DNA of 55,951 bases from Clostridia bacterium. GTDB taxonomy: Bacteria; Bacillota; Clostridia; Peptostreptococcales; Acidaminobacteraceae. Of the stretch, positions 42,452 through 51,202 are shown in pieces (the first letter of the stretch is position 1; each line of letters opens with the position of its first letter). The stretch lies in assembly GCA_014859095.1 (NCBI GenBank), contig JACUUV010000016.1, positions 1 through 55,951 of the forward strand, given 5' to 3'. The position numbers were made by a program, and so were the translations under genes. The notes beneath the pieces were generated by a model. That model had not been told where the DNA came from and searched no databases. It saw only the letters and a program-made list of their open reading frames with translations.

Positions 42452-44860
42452 ATGGATTATCGTCATAAGGAAATTGAAAAAAAATGGCAAGACATATGGG
42501 ATGAGAAAGAATCCTTTAAGGCCTATAATGATTACAGCAAGCCTAAGTACTACCCGTTGGTGGAGTTTCCCTATCCGTCGGGTCAAGGTCTTCATGTCGG
42601 ACATCCCAGACCCTATACCGCACTCGACATAGTCGCCAGAAAAAGGAGAATGGAAGGATTCAACGTCCTTTACACCATGGGTTGGGACGCATTCGGACTT
42701 CCGACTGAAAACTATGCCATCAAAAATAAGATCCATCCGGCCATAGTGACAGAAGACAATGTGAAGCGTTTCAAAGAACAACTCAAAAGTCTTGGCCTTT
42801 CCTTCGATTGGTCCAGAGAGATCAACACGACGGATCCCAAATATTTCAAATGGACTCAGTGGATTTTCATAAAATTATTCGAGAATGGTCTCGCCTATAA
42901 AAAGGAAATGGACATCAACTGGTGCACCTCATGTAAAGTCGGTCTAGCCAATGAAGAAGTTGTCGGAGGTGTTTGCGAAAGATGCGGATCGCCGGTAGTC
43001 AAGAAGGCAAAATCGCAATGGATGCTCAAAATTACAGAATATGCAGATCGTTTGATCGATGATCTCGAAGATTTGGATTATATAGAAAGAGTCAAGAGCC
43101 AGCAGAAAAACTGGATTGGGAAATCCACAGGTATGGAAGTGGATTTCCATACGACTGCAGGAGAAAAGCTCAGAGTCTATACGACCCGTCCCGATACGAT
43201 ATACGGTGCCACATACATGGTTGTGAGTCCAGAGCATCCAATGCTTGAGGCTCACAAGGATGAAATATCCAACTATGAAGCAGTGGAAGCTTATAGGGAA
43301 GAAGCGAGATCGAAATCCGATTTCGAAAGAACAGAACTCAACAAGGACAAATCCGGAGTTGAAATTGTTGGCATCAGAGCAATCAACCCTTTGACCGAAA
43401 AAGAGATTCCTATCTGGATTTCGGATTATGTGCTCATGACTTATGGCACAGGTGCCATCATGGCTGTTCCCGGTCACGATTCTAGAGACTGGGAATTCGC
43501 AAAAGCTTTCGGACTGCCAATCGTTGAAGTGGTTTCTGGAGGGAACGTCGATGAGGCCGCTTATTCGGACATAGAGGATGGTGTTCTTGTAAATTCACCA
43601 TTGATTGACGGTCTCCGCGTGGATGAGGCAAAGAAGAAAATATCAGAGTACATTGAGAAAAATGGTCTTGGAATCGGAAAAGTGAATTTCAAGCTCAGAG
43701 ACTGGGTATTTTCCAGACAACGTTACTGGGGTGAGCCTATTCCGCTAGTAAGTTGTCCGACTTGTGGATGGGTGCCACTTCCGGAATCAGAACTCCCACT
43801 CACATTACCTGATGTGGAAAGTTATGAGCCTACAGACAATGGAGAATCACCACTTGCAGCCATGAACGAATGGATAGAGACCACTTGTCCAAAATGTGGA
43901 GGTCATGCCCACAGAGAGACGGATACAATGCCCCAATGGGCAGGATCCAGCTGGTACTTCCTGAGATACTGCGATCCCGACAACGATAAGGAGTTCGCAA
44001 GTATGGACGCACTCAATTATTGGATGCCTGTGGATTGGTACAACGGTGGCATGGAGCATACTACGCTTCATTTGCTTTACTCGAGATTCTGGCACAAGTT
44101 CTTATTTGACATCGGTGTCGTAAACACCAAAGAACCGTACCTCAAAAGAACATCACACGGTATGATCATGGGAGAAAACAATGAAAAAATGTCCAAATCC
44201 AGAGGCAATGTGATCAATCCTGACGATATTGTAGGTGAGTTCGGTGCGGACACTTTAAGACTCTATGAGATGTTCATCGGTGACTTTGAGAAGAGTGTGC
44301 CTTGGTCAGATAACAGCGTCAAGGGATGCAGAAGATTCCTGGACAGAACATGGAGTCTTATGGATACAGTTGTTCCCGGTGACCACTTTACGCCATCGCT
44401 CGAGACCATCATCCACAAGACCATCAAAAAAGTTTCAGAAGATTACGAGACACTCAAGTTCAATACCGCCATTGCGGCAATGATGAGTTTGCTCAACGAT
44501 TATAAAAAAGTGGAGTCCATCACTCATGAAGACTTTAAAATGCTCCTCATTCTATTGAATCCAGTTGCTCCTCACATCAGTGAGGAAATGTGGTCTATGA
44601 TGAATTTCGGAGGAATGATCACGCAGCAGTCATGGCCGAAGTATGACCCTGAGAAGGTTATTGACAGTGTTGTTGAAATGGCTGTTCAAATCAACGGAAA
44701 AGTCAGATCCACAATCACACTGCCAATCGACGCCACTCAGGAAGAGGCCCATGAACTGGCTATGGCAGATGAAAAAATCAGAGTGTTCACCGACGGCAAG
44801 CAGATTGTCAAAGAGATTTTTGTGCCAGGTAAGATTTTCAATATAGTTGTCAAAGGCTAG
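42452..44860 (+). CDS. leuS: Leucyl-tRNA synthetase
   Basis: 802 aa from ATG 42452 (GAGGAGG upstream; an ATG 24 nt earlier lies beyond the ribosome site). Class Ia motifs: [19 protein letters not shown] (HIGH equivalent HVGH), zinc-like CTSCKVG...CERCG and CPTCGW...CPKCGG pairs, the editing CP1 domain ([32 protein letters not shown]), and [11 protein letters not shown] (KMSKS). Charges tRNA-Leu. Regulated by the T-box above through uncharged tRNA-Leu. Confidence 0.98.
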   Translation: MDYRHKEIEKKWQDIWDEKESFKAYNDYSKPKYYPLVEFPYPSGQGLHVGHPRPYTALDIVARKRRMEGFNVLYTMGWDAFGLPTENYAIKNKIHPAIVTEDNVKRFKEQLKSLGLSFDWSREINTTDPKYFKWTQWIFIKLFENGLAYKKEMDINWCTSCKVGLANEEVVGGVCERCGSPVVKKAKSQWMLKITEYADRLIDDLEDLDYIERVKSQQKNWIGKSTGMEVDFHTTAGEKLRVYTTRPDTIYGATYMVVSPEHPMLEAHKDEISNYEAVEAYREEARSKSDFERTELNKDKSGVEIVGIRAINPLTEKEIPIWISDYVLMTYGTGAIMAVPGHDSRDWEFAKAFGLPIVEVVSGGNVDEAAYSDIEDGVLVNSPLIDGLRVDEAKKKISEYIEKNGLGIGKVNFKLRDWVFSRQRYWGEPIPLVSCPTCGWVPLPESELPLTLPDVESYEPTDNGESPLAAMNEWIETTCPKCGGHAHRETDTMPQWAGSSWYFLRYCDPDNDKEFASMDALNYWMPVDWYNGGMEHTTLHLLYSRFWHKFLFDIGVVNTKEPYLKRTSHGMIMGENNEKMSKSRGNVINPDDIVGEFGADTLRLYEMFIGDFEKSVPWSDNSVKGCRRFLDRTWSLMDTVVPGDHFTPSLETIIHKTIKKVSEDYETLKFNTAIAAMMSLLNDYKKVESITHEDFKMLLILLNPVAPHISEEMWSMMNFGGMITQQSWPKYDPEKVIDSVVEMAVQINGKVRSTITLPIDATQEEAHELAMADEKIRVFTDGKQIVKEIFVPGKIFNIVVKG

Positions 44861-44940
44861 CCGACTTATTGACCATGGTTATCATTTGATATAAAATTAT
44901 AGTGTATGAAACAGAGAGAATGGTATGGATTGGAGGAAAA

Positions 44941-45153
44941 ATGAAAAAAGAAATCATTATCGAAGGTATGACTTGCAATCACTGCAAAATGAGAGTGGAA
45001 AAAGCACTATCTGAAATCGAAGGTGTTACTTCTGCAGAAGTTGTATTGGCTGACAAAAAAGCGATTGTGGAAATACAGGAAACCGTCGAAGACAGTGTTC
45101 TCACCGAAGCGATTGACGACGCGGGCTACGACGTAGTGGAAATCAAGCAATAA
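44941..45153 (+). CDS. copZ: CopZ-like heavy-metal-associated (HMA) protein
   Basis: 70 aa from ATG 44941 (GGAGG 4 nt away). HMA ferredoxin-like fold: IIIEGMTCNHCKMRVEKALSEIEGV with metal ligands Cys11 and Cys14 region (MTCNHC), then VVLADKKAIVEI and AIDDAGYDVVEI. Typical copper chaperone. No P-type ATPase is adjacent, but a wrecked RND efflux gene follows. A terminator closes it. Confidence 0.9.
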   Translation: MKKEIIIEGMTCNHCKMRVEKALSEIEGVTSAEVVLADKKAIVEIQETVEDSVLTEAIDDAGYDVVEIKQ

Positions 45154-45162
45154 ATGTTTTTG

Positions 45163-45186
45163 AACGGGGCAAATAGCCCCGTTTTT
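45163..45186 (+). terminator. Terminator after the CopZ-like gene
   Basis: AACGGGGC pairs with GCCCCGTT around AAATA, then T residues. Confidence 0.88.
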
Positions 45187-45191
45187 CATTT

Positions 45192-46418
45192 TTGGACGCT
45201 CAAATTTGTTTAGAGGAATTCAAAAATGGGGATCAAAATGCCGTTTTATTGACAGTTAGGAATTTCATGGTGAGCCTGATGCAAGTGGTTATCATCGCAC
45301 TCGTGGTGTCTTATGCGGTCGCAATGTTTGTCACACCGGCACTGGGAAGTATATTTTTCAAAGCCCTTCCAAAGCACAAACGCAAGCCGAAAAATAGAAT
45401 GAGACATTTTTTTGAGAACATCCTTAGAGGTGTTCTGAAAAGACGCGCCCTCTCTTTTGTGCTGATCATTCTCATTTTGATAGGTACAGGTGGGTTTCCA
45501 AAATTTTATCTGACAGTTGGTGTGAGACCGCCTTCAGATGACTATGCACAGCTTTTGTTTGATGTGGATTTGACAAAAGGCGATAGATTCATCGACCGTG
45601 AGGATTTTGCGTATTATCTACAGACCAAACTGGATGAAAAACTCATCGGAGGCAGTGCGACAGTCAATCTAATAGAAATCAACCAACCCGGACCAGCGAT
45701 AGACATCAAGATCTCCGGACTTTACAGAGAGGATGTCAATCGGGTTGCTGGAGAAGTATACAATTATCTGATTGCCGAGAATACAACACTCAACGTCAAC
45801 AATGATCAGACTGAGTTGGTCTATCAGTATAAGATTGAAGTGGATGATGACATGGCATCCAATTTTGTACTTACCAAATATGACATACAGTATCAATCCA
45901 ATCTCGCACTCAAAGGAATGGTCGCTACAGTCTTTCAAAAAGAGGGAAACACATACAACGTTATATTGAAAAACAATATTAAAAGTGTCTCAGATGTCGT
46001 AAATCTTGAGATCAAATCGAGTTTCACAGGAGAAAAAGTGCCTTTAAACCAAGCTTCTTTCGAACATGAACCTTGAAGGTGTCACAATAGATTTTGGAGG
46101 CGATCAGGAAATCATCGACAAATATATATCCGTTTTCGGTTGTGGGATCTGTTTTTATTTTGCTTTTGTTTGGCATGAGCGTAACCTTTACAGTCGGACT
46201 TGGAGTGGCCAGCCTGATTGGAATTGTAGTCAACAATGCGATTCAGACCAATCATGCTCAGCACCATAACGACAGTCATAGGACTTGTTCCCCTTGCGAC
46301 TTCGGGAAGTTCGTTCTTCACACCAATGGCACTGGCGCTGATGGGTGGACTGCTGGTATCGACAGTACTCACATTGATTGTCATCCCTCTTATATACTAT
46401 TCACTTGAAAAAAGATAA
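45192..46418 (+). pseudogene. Decayed RND-family efflux transporter (AcrB/MmpL-like remnant)
   Basis: Pieces of one RND protein in three changing frames. Piece 1 (to 46076): FKNGDQNAVLLTVRNFMVSLMQVVIIALVVSYAVAMFVTPALG-type helices, a helix before a periplasmic loop, then part of the second loop. Piece 2 (from about 46078): GGDQEIIDKY. Piece 3 (about 46120-46255): VVGSVFILLLF, FTVGLGVASLIGIVVNNAIQ. Piece 4 (46236-46418): FRPIMLSTITTVIGLVPLATSG to the end. The N-terminal 350-400 residues are absent, there is no start codon with a ribosome site, and at least three frameshifts plus internal deletions separate the pieces. Intact relatives are about 1,000 aa. Confidence 0.88.
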
Positions 46419-46469
46419 TAAAGGCATTTAGAACGGTTAATCTAAGTTGGATGTGGGTATAACGTTAAC

Positions 46470-46484
46470 GGCGAATCGTTATCA
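46470..46484 (+). promoter_or_regulatory. Possible Fur/PerR-like half site before the ferritin-like gene
   Basis: GGCGAAT-C-GTTATCA: right half matches ATTATCA at 6/7, left half only 4/7. Placed 27 bp before the start codon. Weaker than the other operators. Confidence 0.35.
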
Positions 46485-46510
46485 ACATATGATTAAAAGG
46501 AGGCCAAATT

Positions 46511-47023
46511 ATGGGTAAAAAAGCAATTGATATTGCAAATATCGATGTAGAAAAACTGATACAAATGCTAAACGAGGCACTTGCTGAAGAATGGCTGGCA
46601 TATTACCAGTACTGGATTGGCGCACGGATGATCGAAGGACCGATGAGAAGCGAAGTCGAACCTGAACTTTTACTCCATGCGACAGAGGAGTTGGGTCATG
46701 CTGAACTGGTTGTCAATAGAATCATACAACTTGGAGGTACTCCGATTCTCAATCCTGCGGATTGGACATCTTTTGCGAGATGTGCCTATGAAGCACCGAC
46801 AGATCCGTATATAGAAGAAGTGTTGAAGCAAAATTTGGAGGGTGAACGTTGTGCAATCCAAAGATACGAGGAAATCGCAGAGTTCACATCGGGCAAAGAC
46901 CACTCCACCTATCAAATGGCGGTCAGTATCCTCAATGATGAACTCGAGCATGAACATGATATAGAGGATTTTCTCAAGGATATCAATAGACTCAAAGAGG
47001 ATATCAAAAAATTCAGATTATAA
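46511..47023 (+). CDS. Ferritin-like Dps-like (DPSL / thioferritin-type) protein
   Basis: 170 aa; AAGGAGG precedes the ATG. Four-helix bundle with di-iron ligands: EEWLAYYQYWIG (Glu27), HATEELGHAE (Glu60, His64), EGERCAIQRYEE, and NDELEHEHD. Cys91 and Cys114 (FARCAYEAP, GERCAIQ) form the cysteine pair characteristic of DPSL/thioferritin proteins, which protect anaerobes from peroxide by storing oxidised iron. Single gene with a terminator after it and a possible iron-type operator before it. Confidence 0.85.
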   Translation: MGKKAIDIANIDVEKLIQMLNEALAEEWLAYYQYWIGARMIEGPMRSEVEPELLLHATEELGHAELVVNRIIQLGGTPILNPADWTSFARCAYEAPTDPYIEEVLKQNLEGERCAIQRYEEIAEFTSGKDHSTYQMAVSILNDELEHEHDIEDFLKDINRLKEDIKKFRL

Positions 47024-47030
47024 TGATTTT

Positions 47031-47057
47031 GGGCGGATTGATCATCCGTCCTTTTTT
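47031..47057 (+). terminator. Terminator after the ferritin-like gene
   Basis: GGGCGGAT pairs with ATCCGTCC (one G-T) around TGATC, then six T residues. Confidence 0.85.
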
Positions 47058-47124
47058 ATGTCAATATGGGCTCTAGTTTGGTATAATATTATAATCCAAC
47101 CAATCCAATATTGAGAGGTCAAAT

Positions 47125-48291
47125 ATGCAGGCAAATACTAAAAGAACAAAATTCATCCATTTCCTGATTTATCTGTTGACTGTACTTCTATCAGTCGCGT
47201 TTATATTTTTCGGTAATAAAGTGGCAAGTGGCAAGATGGACATCCTTATGGGCGATGAAGGATTTCAGATTGAAAAGGCGAAAGTCACCGAAATCGTTGG
47301 CGTTTATGACGAGAGTCTCACATCGGATGAAAAGTCAGGCCTGGTGATCAAAGACATCGCATTTAAAGCGGTGATTACAACAGGTGATCTCAAAGGAGAC
47401 ACTGTTGTTGGCATACAGAATCTGAACAGTTATATGATGGTTTTGCCCAAAGAGGTATCTGTCGGAGATAAAATATTGATTTACAATGTTCATAATGATG
47501 TCTTTAATACAGATTGGGTATATGGAGAATATATCAGGACAGATGCATTGATGGTACTTGGTGCTGTTTTTGTGATTTTGCTTTTGATCTTTGGAGGGTT
47601 TAAGGGCTTGCAGACTTTGGTGTCCCTAGCTTTTACAGTCTTGGCAATATTTGTGGTCTTTGTGCCTTCCATATTGTCGGGTTTCAATATTTATAGATCT
47701 GCAATAATCATTTGTGTATACATCACAGTGATGACCCTCATCATTGTGAGTGGTGTCAACAGAAAGACTGTCGCCGCCATCATAGGTTGTATCGGTGGAA
47801 TCACAGTCGCCGCACTTTTGGTTGTTCTTATGGATGGAGTTCTCAACCTCACGGGACTTGTGAATGAGGAATCAGCCTACCTATTGATGTTGAATCTAGA
47901 AAATCCAATCGATTTGAAAGGCGTTTTTTTTGGAGCGATTCTGATCGGTGCCATGGGAGCGATCATGGACGTCGCCATGTCCATCTCATCATCTCTATTC
48001 GAGATTATGGAGACCTCTAAAAGTGTTGGCGCAAGAAAACTTGTTAAATCCGGTATGACCATTGGCAGGGATATCATGGGCACTATGTCCAACACACTGA
48101 TACTGGCCTATATTGGGAGTTCGCTATCGATTGTCTTATTGCTGATCACATATAATCCATCATTGCTTGATTTGCTCAACAGGGAGATTGTGGTTATTGA
48201 AATACTGCAGGCACTGGTCGGCAGCATGGGCATATTGTTTACCATACCACTCACTGCAATAGCCAGTGGGCTTTTGTACACGAGAAAATAA
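47125..48291 (+). CDS. YibE/F family membrane protein
   Basis: 388 aa; GAGAGGT before the ATG. One N-terminal helix, an extracytoplasmic beta domain (about 35-130) and then seven or so helices with FGGFKGLQTLVSLAFTVLAI, the ILIGAMGAIMDVAMSISSSL signature and GRDIMGTMSNTLILAYIGSSL typical of YibE/F. Function of the family is unknown. A TATAAT lies close upstream (TGTCAA -35). First of three membrane-protein genes with gaps of 15 and 9 nt. Confidence 0.85.
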   Translation: MQANTKRTKFIHFLIYLLTVLLSVAFIFFGNKVASGKMDILMGDEGFQIEKAKVTEIVGVYDESLTSDEKSGLVIKDIAFKAVITTGDLKGDTVVGIQNLNSYMMVLPKEVSVGDKILIYNVHNDVFNTDWVYGEYIRTDALMVLGAVFVILLLIFGGFKGLQTLVSLAFTVLAIFVVFVPSILSGFNIYRSAIIICVYITVMTLIIVSGVNRKTVAAIIGCIGGITVAALLVVLMDGVLNLTGLVNEESAYLLMLNLENPIDLKGVFFGAILIGAMGAIMDVAMSISSSLFEIMETSKSVGARKLVKSGMTIGRDIMGTMSNTLILAYIGSSLSIVLLLITYNPSLLDLLNREIVVIEILQALVGSMGILFTIPLTAIASGLLYTRK

Positions 48292-48306
48292 TGAGAGGAG
48301 GTTCTG

Positions 48307-49164
48307 ATGAACTACACCACTGAACAAATATTATTTGCATTTGGCATTACACTTTTCGCGGGACTTTCCACAGGAGTTGGTAGTGCACTGGCATTCTACA
48401 CCAAACAGACGAACAAGAAATTTTTATCCGGTGCACTTGGATTTTCGGCCGGTGTCATGATCTATGTTTCATTCGTTGAGATTTTCGTTAAGGCCAGAGA
48501 GTCGCTTGAAGGCATTTTAGGTGAAAGTCAGGGTTTTTTGATTACCACACTTGCATTTTTCGGTGGTATGGCACTCATTGCGATCATCGATAAGTTCGTA
48601 CCGAGTTATGAGAATCCACATGAGATTCACGACCTATCAAAAATAAATGATTTGCATGAACTGGAAAACACGGAAGGGTATGCCCTTGAAGCCAAGAAAA
48701 AATCCGATGATCATGCACTCCTTAGAATGGGCATGTTTTCGGCACTTGCCATTGCCATACACAATTTTCCCGAAGGCCTTGCCACTTTCATAGCGGCACT
48801 TGAGGACCCTACACTTGGTATCAGCATTGGTATTGCCATTGCCATCCACAACATTCCAGAGGGGATTGCAGTATCCGTTCCGATATATTTCGCTACTGGA
48901 GACAAGAAGAAGGCTTTTAAATATTCGTTCTTGTCAGGCCTTTCAGAACCCCTTGGCGCGATAGTCGGATATTTCATATTGATGCAATTTTTCAATGATC
49001 TAATATTTGGAATCATTTTCGCTGCAGTGGGGGGCATAATGGTATATATTTCGCTGGATGAGCTATTGCCTACCGCTGAAAAATATGGCGAGCACCACAT
49101 TGCAATCTATGGCATGATTGGTGGCATGTTGCTTATGGCCAGCAGTCTATTGTTGTTCACATAA
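48307..49164 (+). CDS. zupT: ZIP-family metal transporter (ZupT type)
   Basis: 285 aa, eight helices, GAGAGGAGG upstream. Metal-site motifs AIAIHNFPEGLATF and AIAIHNIPEGIAVS in helices IV and V are intact; a His/Asp-rich cytoplasmic loop (HEIHDLSKINDLHELE) lies between helices III and IV. Imports Zn2+ and often Fe2+ or Mn2+. The surroundings (SOD, ferritin-like protein) suggest redox-metal supply. Confidence 0.92.
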   Translation: MNYTTEQILFAFGITLFAGLSTGVGSALAFYTKQTNKKFLSGALGFSAGVMIYVSFVEIFVKARESLEGILGESQGFLITTLAFFGGMALIAIIDKFVPSYENPHEIHDLSKINDLHELENTEGYALEAKKKSDDHALLRMGMFSALAIAIHNFPEGLATFIAALEDPTLGISIGIAIAIHNIPEGIAVSVPIYFATGDKKKAFKYSFLSGLSEPLGAIVGYFILMQFFNDLIFGIIFAAVGGIMVYISLDELLPTAEKYGEHHIAIYGMIGGMLLMASSLLLFT

Positions 49165-49173
49165 GAGGTGGAT

Positions 49174-49701
49174 ATGAGCAAATCCAAATTAACCACATCG
49201 GTACTGACCCAAATCGCTATAGCAGTGGCTGCAATTATTGTCGGTGGTTACGCCATTTATATCGTCAGCAGTCAAATCCCGTTACCCGGAATGAAATATA
49301 CGGCAATGTCACCCTATTTGTCGTTGATCATAGCAATCTTGCTGATCAGTTTTGATATCAAGAATATAATTCTTATTGTCAATGCTGTTTTTGCAATGCT
49401 GATGAGCATCATCAGTCCTTATATGGGGTTGTCGATTCTTTCGACCGGTATTTTGACTCAATTGGTGGATTATCTGATACCAAGTGGGCTGAAGTATCGC
49501 GTCCACATTGTGTCGGCATCTTATTCGTCTTTTGTAGCGGGCACAGCACTGACCGTTTCCAAACTGTTTATTGATTCGGTCGTGTTTGAAAGAATTAGTG
49601 GGCCCTATTTGCTTGTGTTGATGGGAATCGCTTTTGTCCTCGGACTTTTTGGGGCGCATTTCGGAATTATTATTGGGAAGCGGGTTAGAAAGCAAAATTA
49701 G
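49174..49701 (+). CDS. Small integral membrane protein, unrecognised (possibly ECF S-component-like)
   Basis: 175 aa from ATG 49174, with AGAGGTGG upstream (GTG 49168 is inside it). Five to six hydrophobic segments: TQIAIAVAAIIVGGYAIYIV, MSPYLSLIIAILLISF, IILIVNAVFAMLMSII, SPYMGLSILSTGILTQLV, a middle SYSSFVAGTALTVSKLF, and LLVLMGIAFVLGLFGAHFGIIIG. Polar turns are few. Topology resembles ECF-type S components, but no ligand motif is evident. It is 9 nt after zupT and so likely in its operon. Confidence 0.55.
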   Translation: MSKSKLTTSVLTQIAIAVAAIIVGGYAIYIVSSQIPLPGMKYTAMSPYLSLIIAILLISFDIKNIILIVNAVFAMLMSIISPYMGLSILSTGILTQLVDYLIPSGLKYRVHIVSASYSSFVAGTALTVSKLFIDSVVFERISGPYLLVLMGIAFVLGLFGAHFGIIIGKRVRKQN

Positions 49702-49737
49702 GAGCAAACAAATATTACAATATGATTACAAAATAAA

Positions 49738-49773
49738 TGATAATGATTATCATCTGCGTCGTTAGGATATAAT
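49738..49773 (+). promoter_or_regulatory. SOD promoter with perfect 7-1-7 Fur/PerR box
   Basis: TGATAAT-G-ATTATCA at 49738-49752 is an exact match to the Bacillota 7-1-7 consensus. TATAAT at 49768-49773 forms the -10; the -35 region (49745-49750) lies within the box, so binding would block RNA polymerase. Whether Fur or PerR binds cannot be told from the site. Confidence 0.85.
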
Positions 49774-49827
49774 ACTGATAGTATTTAATCCGAAAGGATA
49801 TAATAAACGACACTAGGAGGTAGTCTT

Positions 49828-50430
49828 ATGAAATTCACATTACCGGAACTAAAGTTTGGCACAGGTGAACTCGAGCCTTATATTGACGAACAAACCATGA
49901 TTATTCATCATCAGAAACATCACGGGGCATATGTGAGCAATCTCAATGCCGCGGTGGAAAAATATGATTCATTGTCCGATTGGTCAGTGGAATCTTTGCT
50001 CGAGAAACTGGACGAAGTACCTGAAGATATACGAATGACAGTCAGAAACAATGGTGGTGGGCATTATAATCACACACTTTTTTGGGAAAGTCTGACACCG
50101 GAGTATAAAGAACCAAGTCAAGATATGATGAAGTTGATTGTGGATGCATTTGGTTCATTTGAAGTTATGAAAGCGGAATTTAAGGATTCGGCACTCAAAC
50201 GATTCGGAAGCGGTTGGGCATGGCTTGTAAAAGGAGACGATGGTCTCAAGATCATGAGCACACCAAATCAAGATGCGCCTATCAGGGACGGATATGTGGA
50301 ACTTCTCGGTATAGATGTTTGGGAGCATGCTTACTACCTGAACTATCAAAACAAAAGAGCCGACTATATTGATGCGTTTTGGAATGTGGTCAATTGGTCG
50401 GTTGTGGAAGAACGATATAATAAGATTTAG
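49828..50430 (+). CDS. sodA: Superoxide dismutase (Mn-type by sequence)
   Basis: 200 aa; AGGAGGT upstream. Metal ligands: first His of IHHQKHH (27), His in GHYNHTLFW, Asp and His in GIDVWEHAYYLNY. Gly in NNGGGHYNH and Gln in TPNQDAPI are the pattern of Mn-type rather than Fe-type enzymes. Converts superoxide to O2 and peroxide in the cytoplasm. A Mn enzyme behind an iron-type operator fits use when iron is scarce. Not preceded by a membrane signal. Confidence 0.95.
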   Translation: MKFTLPELKFGTGELEPYIDEQTMIIHHQKHHGAYVSNLNAAVEKYDSLSDWSVESLLEKLDEVPEDIRMTVRNNGGGHYNHTLFWESLTPEYKEPSQDMMKLIVDAFGSFEVMKAEFKDSALKRFGSGWAWLVKGDDGLKIMSTPNQDAPIRDGYVELLGIDVWEHAYYLNYQNKRADYIDAFWNVVNWSVVEERYNKI

Positions 50431-50447
50431 TTGATCGGAGGCCTTAG

Positions 50448-50843
50448 ATGCAGATGCTTAGAAATTTTGCTGTAACATTTGTCGTATTTATGGCAATTGA
50501 CTTGATTTGGCTTGGCTTCATAGCCAAAAATCTGTATTCCAAATATCTCGGATACATCATGACGGACAAGGTGAACTGGGGAGCGGCACTATTGTTTTAT
50601 GTTCTTTTCATAATCGGACTACTGTTCTTTGTGATTTCACCGGCACTAGACAAGAACTCATGGACATACGCACTAGGTGCTGGAGCGCTTTATGGACTGC
50701 TGACCTATGCGACCTATGATTTGACCAATCTGGCTACACTTAAAGATTGGCCAATCACTATCACTGTGATCGACATGATTTGGGGCACATCACTTGCGGC
50801 GTTGACTTCGATCATCAGCTTTTCAATAATACAAAGATTATAA
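50448..50843 (+). CDS. DUF2177 family membrane protein
   Basis: 131 aa, four helices. FVVFMAIDLIWLGFIAKNLY, LFYVLFIIGLLFFVISPAL, ALGAGALYGLLTYATYDLTNLATLKDWP, and the C-terminal DMIWGTSLAALTS are diagnostic of DUF2177. Follows sodA by 17 nt with ribosome site CGGAGG and likely shares its transcript. Function unknown. Confidence 0.88.
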   Translation: MQMLRNFAVTFVVFMAIDLIWLGFIAKNLYSKYLGYIMTDKVNWGAALLFYVLFIIGLLFFVISPALDKNSWTYALGAGALYGLLTYATYDLTNLATLKDWPITITVIDMIWGTSLAALTSIISFSIIQRL

Positions 50844-50876
50844 AAAGATAAGAGCGCAGTTTGCTCTTATCTTTTT
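50843..50876. terminator. Terminator after the sodA-DUF2177 unit
   Basis: AAAAGATAAGAGC pairs perfectly with GCTCTTATCTTTT around GCAGTTT, with T- and A-runs. Confidence 0.88.
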
Positions 50877-50912
50877 CGCGTAGTTAAGTTTCCGAAGGAA
50901 ACTTATTAGCGT
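50877..50912. repeat. Imperfect palindrome after the terminator
   Basis: AAGTTTCC-GAA-GGAAACTT (50886-50904) is a perfect hairpin, extended by CGCG...AGCG on the outside. No T-run follows. The 50873 TTTTTCGCGTAG start reappears at the window end after another terminator. Confidence 0.45.
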
Positions 50913-50951
50913 CTCAGTGGACAATTCATTATGCTACTGAAATGCTTTTTT

Positions 50952-51140
50952 TTATTTTTTGTGAAACTGATTGGTGACCTCGTCATAAAAGTATCCGGCA
51001 TCACCCAGCACTTTGGAAATCATGTCATAATCGATATCCAAATCATCGCAAAGCGCATTCAAGTCATCATAAAAGTCTCTAAGTTTCATGTTGATGGTTC
51101 CGAGAAGTATCACCGGATCTTTGGGCAAATCATAGTTCAT
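50952..51140 (-). CDS. DUF4250 family small protein
   Basis: 62 aa from the ATG at 51140, 7 nt after AGGAGG; an ATG at 51146 is too close to it. LPKDPVILLGTINMKLRDFYDDLNALCDDLDIDYDMISKVLGDAGYFYDEVTNQF matches DUF4250 almost end to end. Helix-turn-helix-like, common in Clostridia and Bacteroidota; function unknown. Divergent from the DUF418 gene. Confidence 0.88.
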   Translation of the reverse strand: MNYDLPKDPVILLGTINMKLRDFYDDLNALCDDLDIDYDMISKVLGDAGYFYDEVTNQFHKK

Positions 51141-51202
51141 CACCATACCTCCTTTCCGGATGGAATTGTGTTATAATATTCTAAAAATTCGAGGTAAAAA
51201 TC

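Noticed and set aside
44860-46418. Intact MMPL/RND transporter gene
   Set aside because: The frame changes at least three times and the N-terminal third is missing, so it is scored as a pseudogene.
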